Assembly: GCF_000828655.1 (NCBI RefSeq)
Contig: NZ_AP014509.1
Coordinates: forward strand, 62,001-126,000
Source of the DNA: Thermotoga caldifontis AZM44c09
GTDB lineage: Bacteria; Thermotogota; Thermotogae; Thermotogales; DSM-5069
Length of the DNA: 64,000 nt
Direction of reading: 5' to 3'
The position numbers and the translations under genes were made by a program. Shown one piece after another: positions 24,847-34,300 of the stretch. Within the stretch, counting starts at the first letter, position 1. Each line of letters begins with the position of its first letter. Under the pieces are notes generated by a model that was not told the origin of the DNA, made no database searches, and was given only the letters and a program-made list of their open reading frames with translations.

Positions 24847-25983
24847 ATGATTTCAAAAAGGATCAAGAGCGTAGCTGGTTCTAAAACCCTTGAGATCAAC
24901 GCACTGGCACAGTCGATGAAGCAGAAAGGCATCGACGTCGTCAACCTCACGGCGGGTGAACCAGACTTTCCAACCCCTGAACCCGTCGTCCAGGCGGCGA
25001 TAGAAGCTTTGAAGGCTGGTCTAACGAAGTACACAGATTCTTCTGGAATTCCACAGCTCAGAGAGAAAATCGCCGAGTACGTTTCCAAAAGGCACAACGT
25101 ACCGTGCACTCCAGAACAGATCGTCGTGACCAACGGAGGAAAACAGGCGATCTTCAACTGTCTCGCTGCGCTCGTGGAAGAAGGCGACGACGTACTGATC
25201 ATAGATCCGTGCTGGGTGAGCTACGAACCGATGGTCCGCATGCTGGGTGGCAACGCCGTGCACGTCAAGACGAACTTTGAAAGCAACTTCATACCGAGTG
25301 TGGAACAGATAGAACACGCCATCACTCCCAGGACGAAAGCTATCGTGCTGAACAGCCCGAACAATCCCACAGGTGTCGTGTACGATGCCCAGCTGTTGAG
25401 GAAGATACACGCTCTGGCGATGGAGAAAAACATATTCATCGTATCGGACGAGGTCTACGACTGTTTGGTGTACGACGGTGATTACGCCTCCATGTACGCC
25501 ATCGCAGGTGGAAAGAACGTCGCACTCGTGAACGCATTTTCGAAATCCCATTCGATGACCGGATGGCGTGTCGGTTACCTCGTGGCACCGATCGAGATCG
25601 CCAAAGCGGCCGCAAAAGTACAGGCACACACCACTTCGAACGTGAACACGATCGCTCAGTACGCAGTCCTCAAAGCCTTCGAGGTGGATACGAGCTACAT
25701 GTTCGAAAAATTCAAACAGAGGCGAGACCTCGTCTGCAGGCTCCTCGAAGAAGCCAGGTTCAGTTTTGTCAGACCGAGTGGTGCGTTCTACGTGCTCGTG
25801 AACGTGAGCGAGTTCGATGAGAACGACGTGAATTTCTGCACACGACTGTTGCAGGAAGCCCACGTGGCACTGGTGCCTGGTTCTGCGTTCAACGCGCCCG
25901 GATTCGCAAGGCTTTCGTTCGCGACGAGCGAAGAAAATCTGATCAAAGGAATCGAGAGAATGAAGAAGTTCGTTGGAAGGTGA
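24847..25983 (+). CDS. PLP-dependent aminotransferase, class I (aspartate aminotransferase-like)
   Basis: 378 residues. The fold-type I landmarks are all present: GEPDFPTPE at 37-45, NNPTG at 172-176, the PLP aspartate in SDEVYD (Asp201), the Schiff-base Lys233 in FSKSHSMTGWRVGYL, and the substrate arginine in ARLSFATSE. This is the subgroup Ib of bacterial and thermophilic AspAT (AspC/AspB). Substrate may include aspartate, glutamate or aromatic amino acids. The ATG at 24847 has GAGGAGG 8-14 bases upstream; an in-frame upstream start lies inside the MFS gene. Likely cotranscribed with the MFS and ABC genes. Confidence 0.92.
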   Translation: MISKRIKSVAGSKTLEINALAQSMKQKGIDVVNLTAGEPDFPTPEPVVQAAIEALKAGLTKYTDSSGIPQLREKIAEYVSKRHNVPCTPEQIVVTNGGKQAIFNCLAALVEEGDDVLIIDPCWVSYEPMVRMLGGNAVHVKTNFESNFIPSVEQIEHAITPRTKAIVLNSPNNPTGVVYDAQLLRKIHALAMEKNIFIVSDEVYDCLVYDGDYASMYAIAGGKNVALVNAFSKSHSMTGWRVGYLVAPIEIAKAAAKVQAHTTSNVNTIAQYAVLKAFEVDTSYMFEKFKQRRDLVCRLLEEARFSFVRPSGAFYVLVNVSEFDENDVNFCTRLLQEAHVALVPGSAFNAPGFARLSFATSEENLIKGIERMKKFVGR

Positions 25984-25987
25984 TGCT

Positions 25988-27715
25988 GTGCTCAGAGATT
26001 TTGTGAAGAAACACTGGCCCAGCTACCTCGCCGGCGTTCTGGTTTTGATCATCGTGGATCTTCTCCAGTTGTACATCCCGAGGTTCACAGGTCAGGTGGT
26101 GGACCACTTAAAATCTCCACAAGCTTCGATGAACTTCGTGACGGTGATGGTCGGCTGGATCCTTGGAATTGCGATCGCGATCGCTATCATGCGTTTCCTC
26201 TGGAGGTACTTCATCATAGGAAATTCGAGGCGCTTCGAATATCTCGCCCGAAGGGTGCTGTTCGACAAACTTCTCTCGCTCTCCTTAGGATACTTCGACA
26301 GAACCAGGAGCGGCGATCTGATGGCTAAATTCACGAACGATCTGCAGGCGGTTAGAATGGCCCTCGCTCAGGGTGTCGTCATGACGGTCGACGCAACCTT
26401 CATGGCGATCATGACCGTTCTGTTCATGGGTCGGACCGTCAGCTGGAAATTGACCTGGCTCGCATCCATCCCGCTACCGGCGCTCGCACTGGTCGCGCTC
26501 TTCTTTGGACGGATCATCCACAAACGCTTCATGGAAGTTCAGAACCAGTTTTCAGCGGTGAGCGAGCTGACCGAAGAAACGATCTCAGGCATAAAGATCG
26601 TCAAGAGCTTCGCCGCGAACGACAAGTTCTCGCAGATGTTCCAAAACCGCTCCTGGAACAGTTACAGGGCAGGGATGTCCCTCGCGAAGGTCTCGTCCGT
26701 GTTCTTTCCCTTGATGATGTTTCTGGCTTCTCTCGCCCACGTGTTTGCGCTCCTCTTCGGTGGGCCCATGGTGGTGCGCGGTCAGGTCAGCCTCGGTGAG
26801 TTCATCGCCTTCAACTCTTATTTAGGCATGTTGACCTGGCCCATGATGGCGCTCGGATGGGTTCTGAACATGGTTCAAAGCGGTAGAGCTTCATACAAGA
26901 GGATCATGCAGGTGATGAAAGAAATGCCGCAGGTTGAAGAACCGAAACGTCCTATCAGGATAGACCGCATCGAATCGATAAGGTTCGAAGACCTCACGTA
27001 CAGATATCCAGGTACCGAAAGATGCGTGTTGAAGAACGTCAGCTTTTCCATCAAGAAAGGCGAGATGGTGGGAATCGTCGGCACAGTGGGTAGCGGTAAG
27101 TCCACCATCGTGAAACTGCTCGCGAAACTGTATCCGGTTGAGCGTGGTAAAATTTTCATCAACGGTGTGGACATCAACGACGTAAGTTCTGAAAACGTGC
27201 GCAGTTTGATAGCCTTCGTTCCGCAGGAATCCTTCCTGTTCTCGGATCAGATAAAGAAAAACATAGCCTTCGCGCAGGAGCACATCGACATGGAAAGGGT
27301 CATCGCGTGTGCGAAACTGGCTGCCGTCCACGACGAGATAATGAAATTCCCGGAAGGTTACGACACGATGGTCGGCGAGAGGGGAGTCACGCTCTCCGGT
27401 GGACAGAGGCAGAGAGTTACCATCGCCCGAGCACTGTACACCAACAAGGATGTGCTCGTGTTCGATGACTGTCTCTCCGCGGTCGATCCCGAAACGGAAG
27501 AGAAGATCATAGACTCGCTCAGGAATCAATTCAGAGACAAAACCATGATCATCATCACGCACAGGTTGAAGGTGCTGAAAGATGCCGATCTGATAATCGT
27601 TCTCGACGAGGGAAGGATCGTCGAAACCGGCACGCACGAACATCTCATGAACCTCGATGGCCTGTACGCACGCATGTTCAGACGGCAGATGATCGAAGAG
27701 GAGCTCGCAACATGA
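25988..27715 (+). CDS. ABC exporter half-transporter (MsbA/MdlA type)
   Basis: 575 residues: six membrane helices (about 10-300) and an ATPase domain with Walker A GTVGSGKST (about 365), Q-loop FVPQES, signature LSGGQ (about 469) and the switch His (about 525). Walker B ends in Asp-Asp rather than Asp-Glu (LVFDDCLSAVD), so the catalytic glutamate is replaced by Asp. That is the mark of the degenerate half of heterodimeric exporters such as TM287 of T. maritima or MdlA. No partner gene lies next to it. The GTG at 25988 follows GGAAGGTGAT and is preferred over a TTG at 25973. The start overlaps the aminotransferase end region closely, and the next gene begins in its stop. Confidence 0.92.
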   Translation: MLRDFVKKHWPSYLAGVLVLIIVDLLQLYIPRFTGQVVDHLKSPQASMNFVTVMVGWILGIAIAIAIMRFLWRYFIIGNSRRFEYLARRVLFDKLLSLSLGYFDRTRSGDLMAKFTNDLQAVRMALAQGVVMTVDATFMAIMTVLFMGRTVSWKLTWLASIPLPALALVALFFGRIIHKRFMEVQNQFSAVSELTEETISGIKIVKSFAANDKFSQMFQNRSWNSYRAGMSLAKVSSVFFPLMMFLASLAHVFALLFGGPMVVRGQVSLGEFIAFNSYLGMLTWPMMALGWVLNMVQSGRASYKRIMQVMKEMPQVEEPKRPIRIDRIESIRFEDLTYRYPGTERCVLKNVSFSIKKGEMVGIVGTVGSGKSTIVKLLAKLYPVERGKIFINGVDINDVSSENVRSLIAFVPQESFLFSDQIKKNIAFAQEHIDMERVIACAKLAAVHDEIMKFPEGYDTMVGERGVTLSGGQRQRVTIARALYTNKDVLVFDDCLSAVDPETEEKIIDSLRNQFRDKTMIIITHRLKVLKDADLIIVLDEGRIVETGTHEHLMNLDGLYARMFRRQMIEEELAT

Positions 27716-29286
27716 GGAAGATCACCTTCCTGTTGTTACTGGCAAGCTGCGTTCTACTCGCCTCGGTGAGCTACCAGTTCAAAGGTTCAAAACTGTTCAT
27801 ACTCGGGCTCGATGCCTACGATGAGGTCGAGATAGAAATAGAGGGTAAAAAGAGTGTCCTGCGGACCTCCGAGCTGGTCATTCCCTGGAGGAAGAACTAC
27901 AACACGACGCTGGTGCTGACACCCATCAAGAACAAGGTCAGAGGTGAGAACGTACGCCTCTACATCGATGCGAGCAAGGACAGACCACCCTCGGTCAGAT
28001 TGAAAGTTCCAAGCTACGTTCCGCTGGGAAAACTGGTGCTGGACCTTTCGGTTGAAGACGACTGGGATGAACCGCAGATGCTCCGTTTCAGCGTCTATCT
28101 GGACGGCGTGAGAATCGATCCTCCCAAGGACAACAAACTGGTGCTGGACACGTTTTTCATGCATTCAGGTGAGAGGAGACTCAGGATCGTCTGCAGAGAC
28201 AGTGGCTCAAACGTCGTCGATCAAACTTACAGGTTCGTCGTCACTCCTCTGCCACCGGCTCCCCCACAGCTCGGTCAAGGTAAGATACTTTCCAGCCGCG
28301 TTCACAGAATCTACGTCGTGCAGGACGGGACGATCCAGACGTACGAAACCAGATCGAACGAGTTGAAAGAGCTATTCGCCTTCGTGTGCGATCTGGATGC
28401 TGCGGGCAACGAGAGTTTCCCCGCGTTGCACGTTGGAGAAACGAATCTTGCAGAGTTTCAAAGTCCCATCGTCATGAACCTCAACAGCAGTTGTTCACTC
28501 TCGTCCGAGCACAGCGTCTTCGGTAAGGTCGTCGTCCCTGCCGATCAAACCGTGGTTGTCAGGGCAGGTTCCACCCTGAGGTTGAACGCGGGCTGTGAAC
28601 TGCTGGTGCGCGGAACGCTCGTTCTGCAAGGCGGTTCGAAATTGATAGGTCCTGGAAGCCTGTCGGTGGTGGATTCTGGCAGATTGATCGTGACGGGCGG
28701 TACGATAGAAACGAACGTCTCGATAGATGGCGCGACAACCGTGTGGTTCTCGGACGTGGATCTTTCGAAAACGAACCTGAGAATAGGTAGATCGCTGCTC
28801 TTCGCCATGAAGAACGTTAGGGCGGATCGATTGAATCTGGAAAACACGAGAAAAATCTGGATAGATTCATCGAATTTCAAAGCCCTGGAGATCTCCAGCT
28901 GTCACGACGTGGTGATTTTGAATTCGAAGATGTCGCAGCTGAAGGTTTCCCGGAATTCTCGTGTGAGGATGCACTCCTGCTCGATCACCTCGACCGGGAC
29001 CGCGATGTCTGTGTCGGATCTCTCGATCCTCGAGATCGTCGACAGCTGGGTCAGTGGAAAGACGGGAGTGAACGTGGAGAATTTCTCGATCTTCCGTGCG
29101 AGGAGTTCTCAGATCAACGCCGACACGGCCCTTTCTGCCAGCGGTTATTCCGTGATAGACAGCTTCGCGTCCGTGTTTGCAGGCACGAGAGCTCTCTGGC
29201 TCAGAGACACCAGATTCACGTTCTCCAAAACGCAGATCCTCGGAGGGACGACGAAACTTGGCGTCGTCGAGTTCGTTGAGAGATGA
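27712..29286 (+). CDS. Secreted protein of unknown function with beta-helix-like repeats
   Basis: 524 residues; I recognise no named family. A signal peptide (MRKITFLLLLASCVLLASVS) leads to an Ig-like, beta-rich N-terminal half (about 25-180). From about residue 255 on, short irregular repeats rich in Val, Ser, Asn and Asp (patterns such as LRLNAGCELLVRGTLVLQGG and SNFKALEISSCHDVVILNS) suggest a right-handed parallel beta-helix. The gene starts in the stop of the ABC exporter (ATGA), so it is cotranslated with it. It may be a cell-surface or toga protein. The end overlaps the methyltransferase gene. Confidence 0.75.
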   Translation: MRKITFLLLLASCVLLASVSYQFKGSKLFILGLDAYDEVEIEIEGKKSVLRTSELVIPWRKNYNTTLVLTPIKNKVRGENVRLYIDASKDRPPSVRLKVPSYVPLGKLVLDLSVEDDWDEPQMLRFSVYLDGVRIDPPKDNKLVLDTFFMHSGERRLRIVCRDSGSNVVDQTYRFVVTPLPPAPPQLGQGKILSSRVHRIYVVQDGTIQTYETRSNELKELFAFVCDLDAAGNESFPALHVGETNLAEFQSPIVMNLNSSCSLSSEHSVFGKVVVPADQTVVVRAGSTLRLNAGCELLVRGTLVLQGGSKLIGPGSLSVVDSGRLIVTGGTIETNVSIDGATTVWFSDVDLSKTNLRIGRSLLFAMKNVRADRLNLENTRKIWIDSSNFKALEISSCHDVVILNSKMSQLKVSRNSRVRMHSCSITSTGTAMSVSDLSILEIVDSWVSGKTGVNVENFSIFRARSSQINADTALSASGYSVIDSFASVFAGTRALWLRDTRFTFSKTQILGGTTKLGVVEFVER

Positions 29287-29944
29287 ATTCGACCCGGATG
29301 TCCTCAGATGCGTTCTCGTTCCTGACGCTGGCAGAGAGCACAGACCCACTCACGCGTCCAGCCTGCTCGCCTGGTACACGAGGCCTAAAAGGAGCGACCG
29401 CATCGTCGAGCTGGGTTGTGGAACGGGCATAGTCTCAGCCTACCTCGCGATGAACCACGACGTTGAAGTCCACTGCATCGAAAGGAACGAACTTCTGGCC
29501 AAATTGGCGTGCGAGACGGTGAAGATGAACTCGCTCGAAGGCAGAATGTTCGTTCACCACGCTTCGTGCGCTCAGGTAAGAGAGCTTTTCCCCGCCGAGC
29601 AGTTCGACATCGTCGTGTCGAACCCTCCTCACCACCTGACGGGAATGCCGAGCCCATCGCAGCTGAGGAGAGAAACCAGATCGATAGACTTCAACGAGGC
29701 AGAATCTTTCGTGGAGGCCACCGCGTACCTGCTGAGAAACAGAGGAAAATTCGTCTTCGTTCTGTCCTGTGAGTATCTGATGTTCTGGCTGAACGAGTTC
29801 GTCAAACGGAAGTTGCAACCCAAACGTCTGATACCGATCTACGGCGATCCCAAAAGAAACGCGATCCTGACGATCATCGAAGGTGTCAAGAACGGGGGCA
29901 TCGGCCTGAGGCTCGAGCCCCCGATCGTGCTCAAAAGAGTCTGA
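29258..29944 (+). CDS. SAM-dependent methyltransferase, TrmN6-like
   Basis: 228 residues. The Rossmann motif I is [15 protein letters not shown], and the catalytic NPP motif ([10 protein letters not shown]) is that of N6-adenine or N5-glutamine methyltransferases. The layout ([16 protein letters not shown] before motif I) matches tRNA1(Val) A37 N6-methyltransferase (TrmN6/YfiC). TTG 29258 is chosen because GGAGGG at 29242-29247 is 10 bases upstream. A TTG at 29276 is an alternative. The gene overlaps the preceding beta-helix gene by 29 bases and the convergent ackA by 14. RNA versus protein substrate cannot be decided. Confidence 0.8.
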   Translation: MASSSSLRDEFDPDVLRCVLVPDAGREHRPTHASSLLAWYTRPKRSDRIVELGCGTGIVSAYLAMNHDVEVHCIERNELLAKLACETVKMNSLEGRMFVHHASCAQVRELFPAEQFDIVVSNPPHHLTGMPSPSQLRRETRSIDFNEAESFVEATAYLLRNRGKFVFVLSCEYLMFWLNEFVKRKLQPKRLIPIYGDPKRNAILTIIEGVKNGGIGLRLEPPIVLKRV

Positions 29945-31151
29945 ATTCCTTCACTCTGTTCTCGACTATGTACTTCGTGTCGCGCGCGATGACGAGCTCT
30001 TCGTTGGTGGGGACTATCAGCACGGCAACTTTGGAATCTGGAGTGCTGATGATCCTTTCCACACCCTTCACATCGTTCAGCTGTCTGTCGATCTTCACTC
30101 CGAGGAACCCGAGGTACTCGCAGACCTTTTCCCTGACGTAGGGTGAGTTCTCGCCGACACCCGCGGTGAACACTATCGCATCCACCCCGTTCATCGCCGC
30201 CGCGTAGGCGCCGATGTACTTGGCGATCCTGTATATGTAGATGTCCAAAGCCAGCTGGGCGATCTCGTTGCCCGCCTGTGCCGCGTCTTCTATATCCCGC
30301 ATGTCAGAACTGAGGTTCTTCGTGAGCCCCAGCATCCCACTCTTCTTGTTCAACAGATCGTAGACCTTCTCGACCGACATGCCCAGATTCTGCTGCAGGT
30401 AGATCACGATCGCCGGGTCGATGTCACCGCACCTGGTTCCCATGACGAGACCTTCGAGCGGTGTGAAACCCATCGAGGTGTCGATGGATTTGCCGTGCCT
30501 GATGGCCGCTATCGAGGCACCGTTTCCCAGGTGGCACGTGATCACCTTGAAATCGTAATAATCTCTCCCGAGTATCTCCGCTGCCCTTCTCGAAACGTAC
30601 CTGTGGCTCGTCCCGTGGAATCCGTACCTCCTGATCCTGTACTTCTCGTACAGTTCGTAAGGCAAACCATAAAGGTACGCCTTCTTCGGCATCGACTGGT
30701 GGAACGCCGTGTCGAAAACCCCGACGTTCGGAACGTTCGGCAAAAGTTTTTGAATCGCCTTGATTCCCATTATGTTGGGTGGATTGTGCAGCGGAGCCAG
30801 ATGCACGTTCTCTTCCAGAACCTTCAACACCTCGTCGTCGATCAAGACAGAGCTTGCGAACTTCTCACCACCGTGCACGACCCTGTGTCCAACCGCATCG
30901 ATCTCCGAAAGGTCTTTGATGACTCCAATTTCCGGATCGATCAGTACTTCCAGGACGATCTTGAGTGCTTCTTCGTGGTCCTTCATGGGCCTTTCGATGA
31001 CGTGCTTGTCGTTGTTCACCCTGTGCACGAGCCTGCTTCCTTCAATACCTATCCGTTCCGCAAGGCCTTTGCACAGGACTTTTTCTCCGTTCATGTCGAT
31101 GAATTGATACTTGATGGAAGAACTACCGCAGTTCACAACGAGTATCTTCAA
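29931..31151 (-). CDS. ackA: Acetate kinase
   Basis: 406 residues, full length. Landmarks of the acetate/sugar kinase fold are present: [12 protein letters not shown] (N-terminal phosphate motif), [21 protein letters not shown], the [15 protein letters not shown] signature, CHLGNGASI and the adenosine motif [14 protein letters not shown]. It converts acetyl phosphate and ADP to acetate and ATP, the main substrate-level ATP step of fermentation. It is the last gene of the minus-strand run that includes rnf and dprA, 6 bases behind dprA, so it may be cotranscribed with the Rnf complex. No pta gene is in the window. Confidence 0.97.
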   Translation of the reverse strand: MKILVVNCGSSSIKYQFIDMNGEKVLCKGLAERIGIEGSRLVHRVNNDKHVIERPMKDHEEALKIVLEVLIDPEIGVIKDLSEIDAVGHRVVHGGEKFASSVLIDDEVLKVLEENVHLAPLHNPPNIMGIKAIQKLLPNVPNVGVFDTAFHQSMPKKAYLYGLPYELYEKYRIRRYGFHGTSHRYVSRRAAEILGRDYYDFKVITCHLGNGASIAAIRHGKSIDTSMGFTPLEGLVMGTRCGDIDPAIVIYLQQNLGMSVEKVYDLLNKKSGMLGLTKNLSSDMRDIEDAAQAGNEIAQLALDIYIYRIAKYIGAYAAAMNGVDAIVFTAGVGENSPYVREKVCEYLGFLGVKIDRQLNDVKGVERIISTPDSKVAVLIVPTNEELVIARDTKYIVENRVKEFRLF

Positions 31152-31157
31152 CGCGAT

Positions 31158-32177
31158 CTACCTCCCCACAATATGATAACGTCCATCTTCGAGCTTCACC
31201 AGCTTGCCATTCAGCTCGTACTCGGTGAGTTTCACCAGAAGCTCTGCAGGATCCATCCCGAGCATGTTCACCATTTCGTCAAACATGAGAGGTCCCTGAG
31301 AAAAGATCTTCAAGAAATCGTCCTGACCACGATCTGAGCGATCATCGAGCCCGTAATATTGCAGAATCTCTGAAGGATGTGTGAGTGGTATCGCTCCGGC
31401 TTTCAACAACCAGTTACAACCCTCACTCGAAGCCCTATCGACATCACCGGGCACAGCGAACACGTCTCTGCCCATGTCTGCGGCAAACTGCGCCGTGATC
31501 AGCGCCCCACTGTCTTTTGGAGCTTCAACGACAATCGTGGCTCTGCTCAAACCCGCGATGATCCTGTTGCGCGCGGGAAAGTTCTGTTTCGCCGCCTTCG
31601 TTTGCATGGGAAATTCGCTCACAATGCATCCATCCTGAGCGATCCTTTCGTAAAGCTTCCTGTTCGAAGCCGGGTAGGGAACGTCCACACCGGTTCCGAG
31701 CACCGCGATCGTCTTTCCACCGGCTTCCAGTGCGGCACTGTGAGCGCAGCTGTCGATACCGAAGGCGAGTCCGCTCACCACGACCAAACCCGCCCGCGCC
31801 GCTGTGAAAGCTGTTTCGTGTGCGATCTTCTTTCCATAACTCGTCATCCTGCGCGTTCCGACGATCGAAACGCACTCTCTTTTCAAAAGCTTCTCGTCGC
31901 CGAGACAGAAGAGAACCACCGGAGCCGATGAAGATTCTCTCAGAAGCGGTGGATAGCCTTCATCCCAGAAGCTGATGACCTTCGCCTTCGCCCTTTCAAC
32001 AGACCTTTGCTGTTCTTCTGCGAACCTCCTCACGGCGTCGAAGTCGATGCGTTCAAACTCGAAGAGCTTCGATCTGGACGCTTCTTCGAGGCTTTCGAAC
32101 CTTTCGTCGAAATTCTTGAGGGTTTCAAGATCGTACTTTCCAAACTTCCAGAGCGAGAAGATCTCAACTGGGCGCAT
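31158..32177 (-). CDS. dprA: DNA processing protein DprA
   Basis: 339 residues. An N-terminal helical region precedes the Rossmann-like DprA/Smf core (about 70-275): SIVGTRRMTSYGKKIA, SGLAFGIDSCAH, AVLGTGVDVPYPASN, and FPARNRIIAGLS. A C-terminal winged-helix domain (about 285-338) follows. DprA loads RecA on incoming single-stranded DNA in natural transformation. comEC lies elsewhere in the window, and transformation is known in some Thermotoga strains. It overlaps rnfB by 14 bases and sits 6 bases upstream of ackA. Confidence 0.95.
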   Translation of the reverse strand: MRPVEIFSLWKFGKYDLETLKNFDERFESLEEASRSKLFEFERIDFDAVRRFAEEQQRSVERAKAKVISFWDEGYPPLLRESSSAPVVLFCLGDEKLLKRECVSIVGTRRMTSYGKKIAHETAFTAARAGLVVVSGLAFGIDSCAHSAALEAGGKTIAVLGTGVDVPYPASNRKLYERIAQDGCIVSEFPMQTKAAKQNFPARNRIIAGLSRATIVVEAPKDSGALITAQFAADMGRDVFAVPGDVDRASSEGCNWLLKAGAIPLTHPSEILQYYGLDDRSDRGQDDFLKIFSQGPLMFDEMVNMLGMDPAELLVKLTEYELNGKLVKLEDGRYHIVGR

Positions 32178-32451
32178 TCTGTTTCAAAATCTCCTTTATC
32201 TTTTCAGCCACACCCGACGCCCTACCGGGGGTGCACATGTCCGGCGTAACCTTGCCAGCGACAACAGCTTTCGCGAACGCCTCACAACCGGCATAACCAC
32301 ATGCCCCGCAGTTCGCACCGGGTAGGGCTGCCTTCACCATTTCTACGCGCGGGTCTTCTTTCACTTCGAACTTCTTCGCTGAATACGCAAGAAAGGTGCC
32401 GAAAGCAAAGCCGAGGATCGCCATGAGCAACGTTGAATAAACGATCAGCAT
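32164..32451 (-). CDS. rnfB: Rnf complex subunit RnfB, short form with one iron-sulfur module
   Basis: 95 residues. An N-terminal membrane helix (1-24) is followed by the RnfB-type four-cysteine module: Cys48, Cys51, Cys56 and Cys73 (CGACGYAGCEAF ... DMC). The protein then stops at residue 95. Typical RnfB proteins carry one or more further ferredoxin-like CxxCxxCxxxC domains, and these are absent. The downstream sequence is dprA in another frame, and I saw no leftover ferredoxin motif there. It is the last rnf gene, placed 9 bases after rnfA. Either this RnfB is genuinely reduced or a separate ferredoxin serves in its place. Confidence 0.88.
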   Translation of the reverse strand: MLIVYSTLLMAILGFAFGTFLAYSAKKFEVKEDPRVEMVKAALPGANCGACGYAGCEAFAKAVVAGKVTPDMCTPGRASGVAEKIKEILKQNAPS

Positions 32452-32460
32452 CTTACCACC

Positions 32461-33036
32461 TCACAGTTTTATGAGCCCCTGAAATCCCATGAACGCCATG
32501 GAGATGATGGATGCGAGGATCAGAGCGATCGGAAGTCCCTCGAACGGCTTTGGAAGTTCGTAGAGCTCGATCCTCTCTCTGATGCCTGCGAAGATCACCA
32601 GAGCTAAGAGAAAACCGAGTCCGGCTCCCAGCGCATGGAAGATCGCTTCGAACAAGCTGTACTTCGCCTGCGCGTTCAGTATCGCAACGCCCAGGATGAT
32701 ACAGTTCGTCGTGATCAGCGGAAGGTATATTCCGAGTGCCTCGTACAGCGAAGGACTGTTCTTCTTTATGACGAACTCAACGAACTGAACGAAGGTTGCG
32801 ATGACGAGTATGAAGGAAACCGTTCTGAGAAATTCGAGTCCCGCAGCAACGAGAAGCTTGTTGACGAACCATGTTATGACGGAGGACATCACCAGCACGA
32901 AAGTTGCCGCAAAGCCCATTCCAACTGCGGTATCCAGTTTCTTCGAAACTCCCAAGAACGGGCAGATGCCTAAAAACCGAATGAACACGTAGTTGTTTAT
33001 CAGAAGCGCCGAGAAAAGTATCAAAAAGACTCTCAT
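32461..33036 (-). CDS. rnfA: Rnf complex subunit RnfA
   Basis: 191 residues, six membrane helices; the RnfA/NqrE signature FLGICPFLGVSKKLDTAVGM (about 22-41) and YLPLITTNCIILG (about 104-116) are intact, the two cysteines being those thought to hold an iron-sulfur centre between RnfA and RnfE. It overlaps rnfE by ATGA. The Rnf complex oxidises reduced ferredoxin with NAD+ and pumps Na+ or H+. Confidence 0.96.
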   Translation of the reverse strand: MRVFLILFSALLINNYVFIRFLGICPFLGVSKKLDTAVGMGFAATFVLVMSSVITWFVNKLLVAAGLEFLRTVSFILVIATFVQFVEFVIKKNSPSLYEALGIYLPLITTNCIILGVAILNAQAKYSLFEAIFHALGAGLGFLLALVIFAGIRERIELYELPKPFEGLPIALILASIISMAFMGFQGLIKL

Positions 33037-33635
33037 TTCTGTTCACCCCTCTTGCGTTTCAGAGAGATCGCAGTGAAGAGCGCCGCGAGCAAACCAAGCA
33101 TCATGTAACCACCAGGAGGAAGTATCATCGTGAACACGTTGAAGTTGTTCCAAAGCTTGATACCGAAGATCGTTCCGTTGCCCAGGATCTCCCTGATCGA
33201 GCCGAGGAGCACGAGCGAGCCCGTGAAACCGAGCCCCACACCCAGTCCATCCAGCGCCGAATTCAGCACGTCGTTCTTCGATGCGTAAGCCTCCGCACGT
33301 CCCATGATGATGCAGTTGACAACGATCAGGGGTATGAAAATACCCAGCGCCTTCCACAGATCGTACAAGAAAGCGTGCATGAGCAGATCGACTATGGTCA
33401 CGAAGGTCGCTATCACAGTTATGAAGATGGGAATCCTTATCTTGGCAGGTACACCTTTTCTGATGGATGAAATCACGATGTTGGACATGGTGAGAACTGC
33501 GGTGGCGGCGAGTCCCATACCGAGTCCGTTGGTCGCGTTCGTAGTCACGGCGAGTGTGGGACACATACCCAGCACCTGAACGTAAGTGGCGTTCTCTTTG
33601 AAGAAACCTTTCGTGAACTCTCTCAGTCGACTCAT
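33033..33635 (-). CDS. rnfE: Rnf complex subunit RnfE
   Basis: 200 residues, six membrane helices, homologous in layout to RnfA in inverted topology: VLGMCPTLAVTTNATNGLGM and FIPLIVVNCIIMGRAEAYAS are the paired cysteine segments. The GGYMMLGLLAALF ending is typical. It starts in the stop of rnfG and ends overlapping rnfA, so expression is tightly coupled. Confidence 0.96.
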   Translation of the reverse strand: MSRLREFTKGFFKENATYVQVLGMCPTLAVTTNATNGLGMGLAATAVLTMSNIVISSIRKGVPAKIRIPIFITVIATFVTIVDLLMHAFLYDLWKALGIFIPLIVVNCIIMGRAEAYASKNDVLNSALDGLGVGLGFTGSLVLLGSIREILGNGTIFGIKLWNNFNVFTMILPPGGYMMLGLLAALFTAISLKRKRGEQK

Positions 33636-34300
33636 CTTTTCACCCCCGACAGGTAACGGAGCATCGCGTTCAGGGCGTTCGCCACAGCACGCGGCGTGAT
33701 CGTGGCACCCGTCATCACGTCGCTCACCTTGGCTACACCTTGCTTCTTCGCTTCTTCAGGTGAAAGATGCGTTAGATTCGCGTCCTTGTCGACCCTGATG
33801 CCGTTCGTGAGCGCGGAAGCTTCCATGGGATAGAACCTCTTCTGAATCTCTACATCCCCTATCTTCGCTCCAAGGCCGGGTGTTTCCTGAGAAAAATCCG
33901 TCACCTTCAGAGAAAACAGTGCGAAACCTTCGGGCTTCTTTATAAAACACGCCACGACCGTCACAGGCCCACCGTATCCCAGACTCGAACCTGTGAGCAC
34001 GTAAACCTTACCGAGGTCCGAATCGAACTCATAGACAGGAGAATAAACCTTGCCCTCTGAACTCTCGAAGATCACCTTCGATTCCTGATCGACCTTGCTG
34101 ACGGCTGCCCTGAGCTGATCCAGAGAGACTATGTAGTTGCCTGATTCGTCTTTGAGAACCTGCTCGACGGCGCCGAGTTTTTCCTGAATTTCAGTCATCG
34201 CGATCCTGTCCTTGGTTATCTGATAAACCACCCCAAGCGCGAGTCCCGCAACGACACAATAAACCATCAATATGAGACCAGTTTTTATGTATTCTTTCAT
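33632..34300 (-). CDS. rnfG: Rnf complex subunit RnfG (covalent flavoprotein)
   Basis: 222 residues. One N-terminal membrane helix anchors a periplasmic FMN-binding domain. The flavinylation motif appears as TGATIT within SDVMTGATITPRAV (about residue 197-205), the threonine being the FMN attachment site. An ApbE flavin transferase would be required; none is in the window. Overlaps rnfD and rnfE by ATGA. Confidence 0.95.
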   Translation of the reverse strand: MKEYIKTGLILMVYCVVAGLALGVVYQITKDRIAMTEIQEKLGAVEQVLKDESGNYIVSLDQLRAAVSKVDQESKVIFESSEGKVYSPVYEFDSDLGKVYVLTGSSLGYGGPVTVVACFIKKPEGFALFSLKVTDFSQETPGLGAKIGDVEIQKRFYPMEASALTNGIRVDKDANLTHLSPEEAKKQGVAKVSDVMTGATITPRAVANALNAMLRYLSGVKR

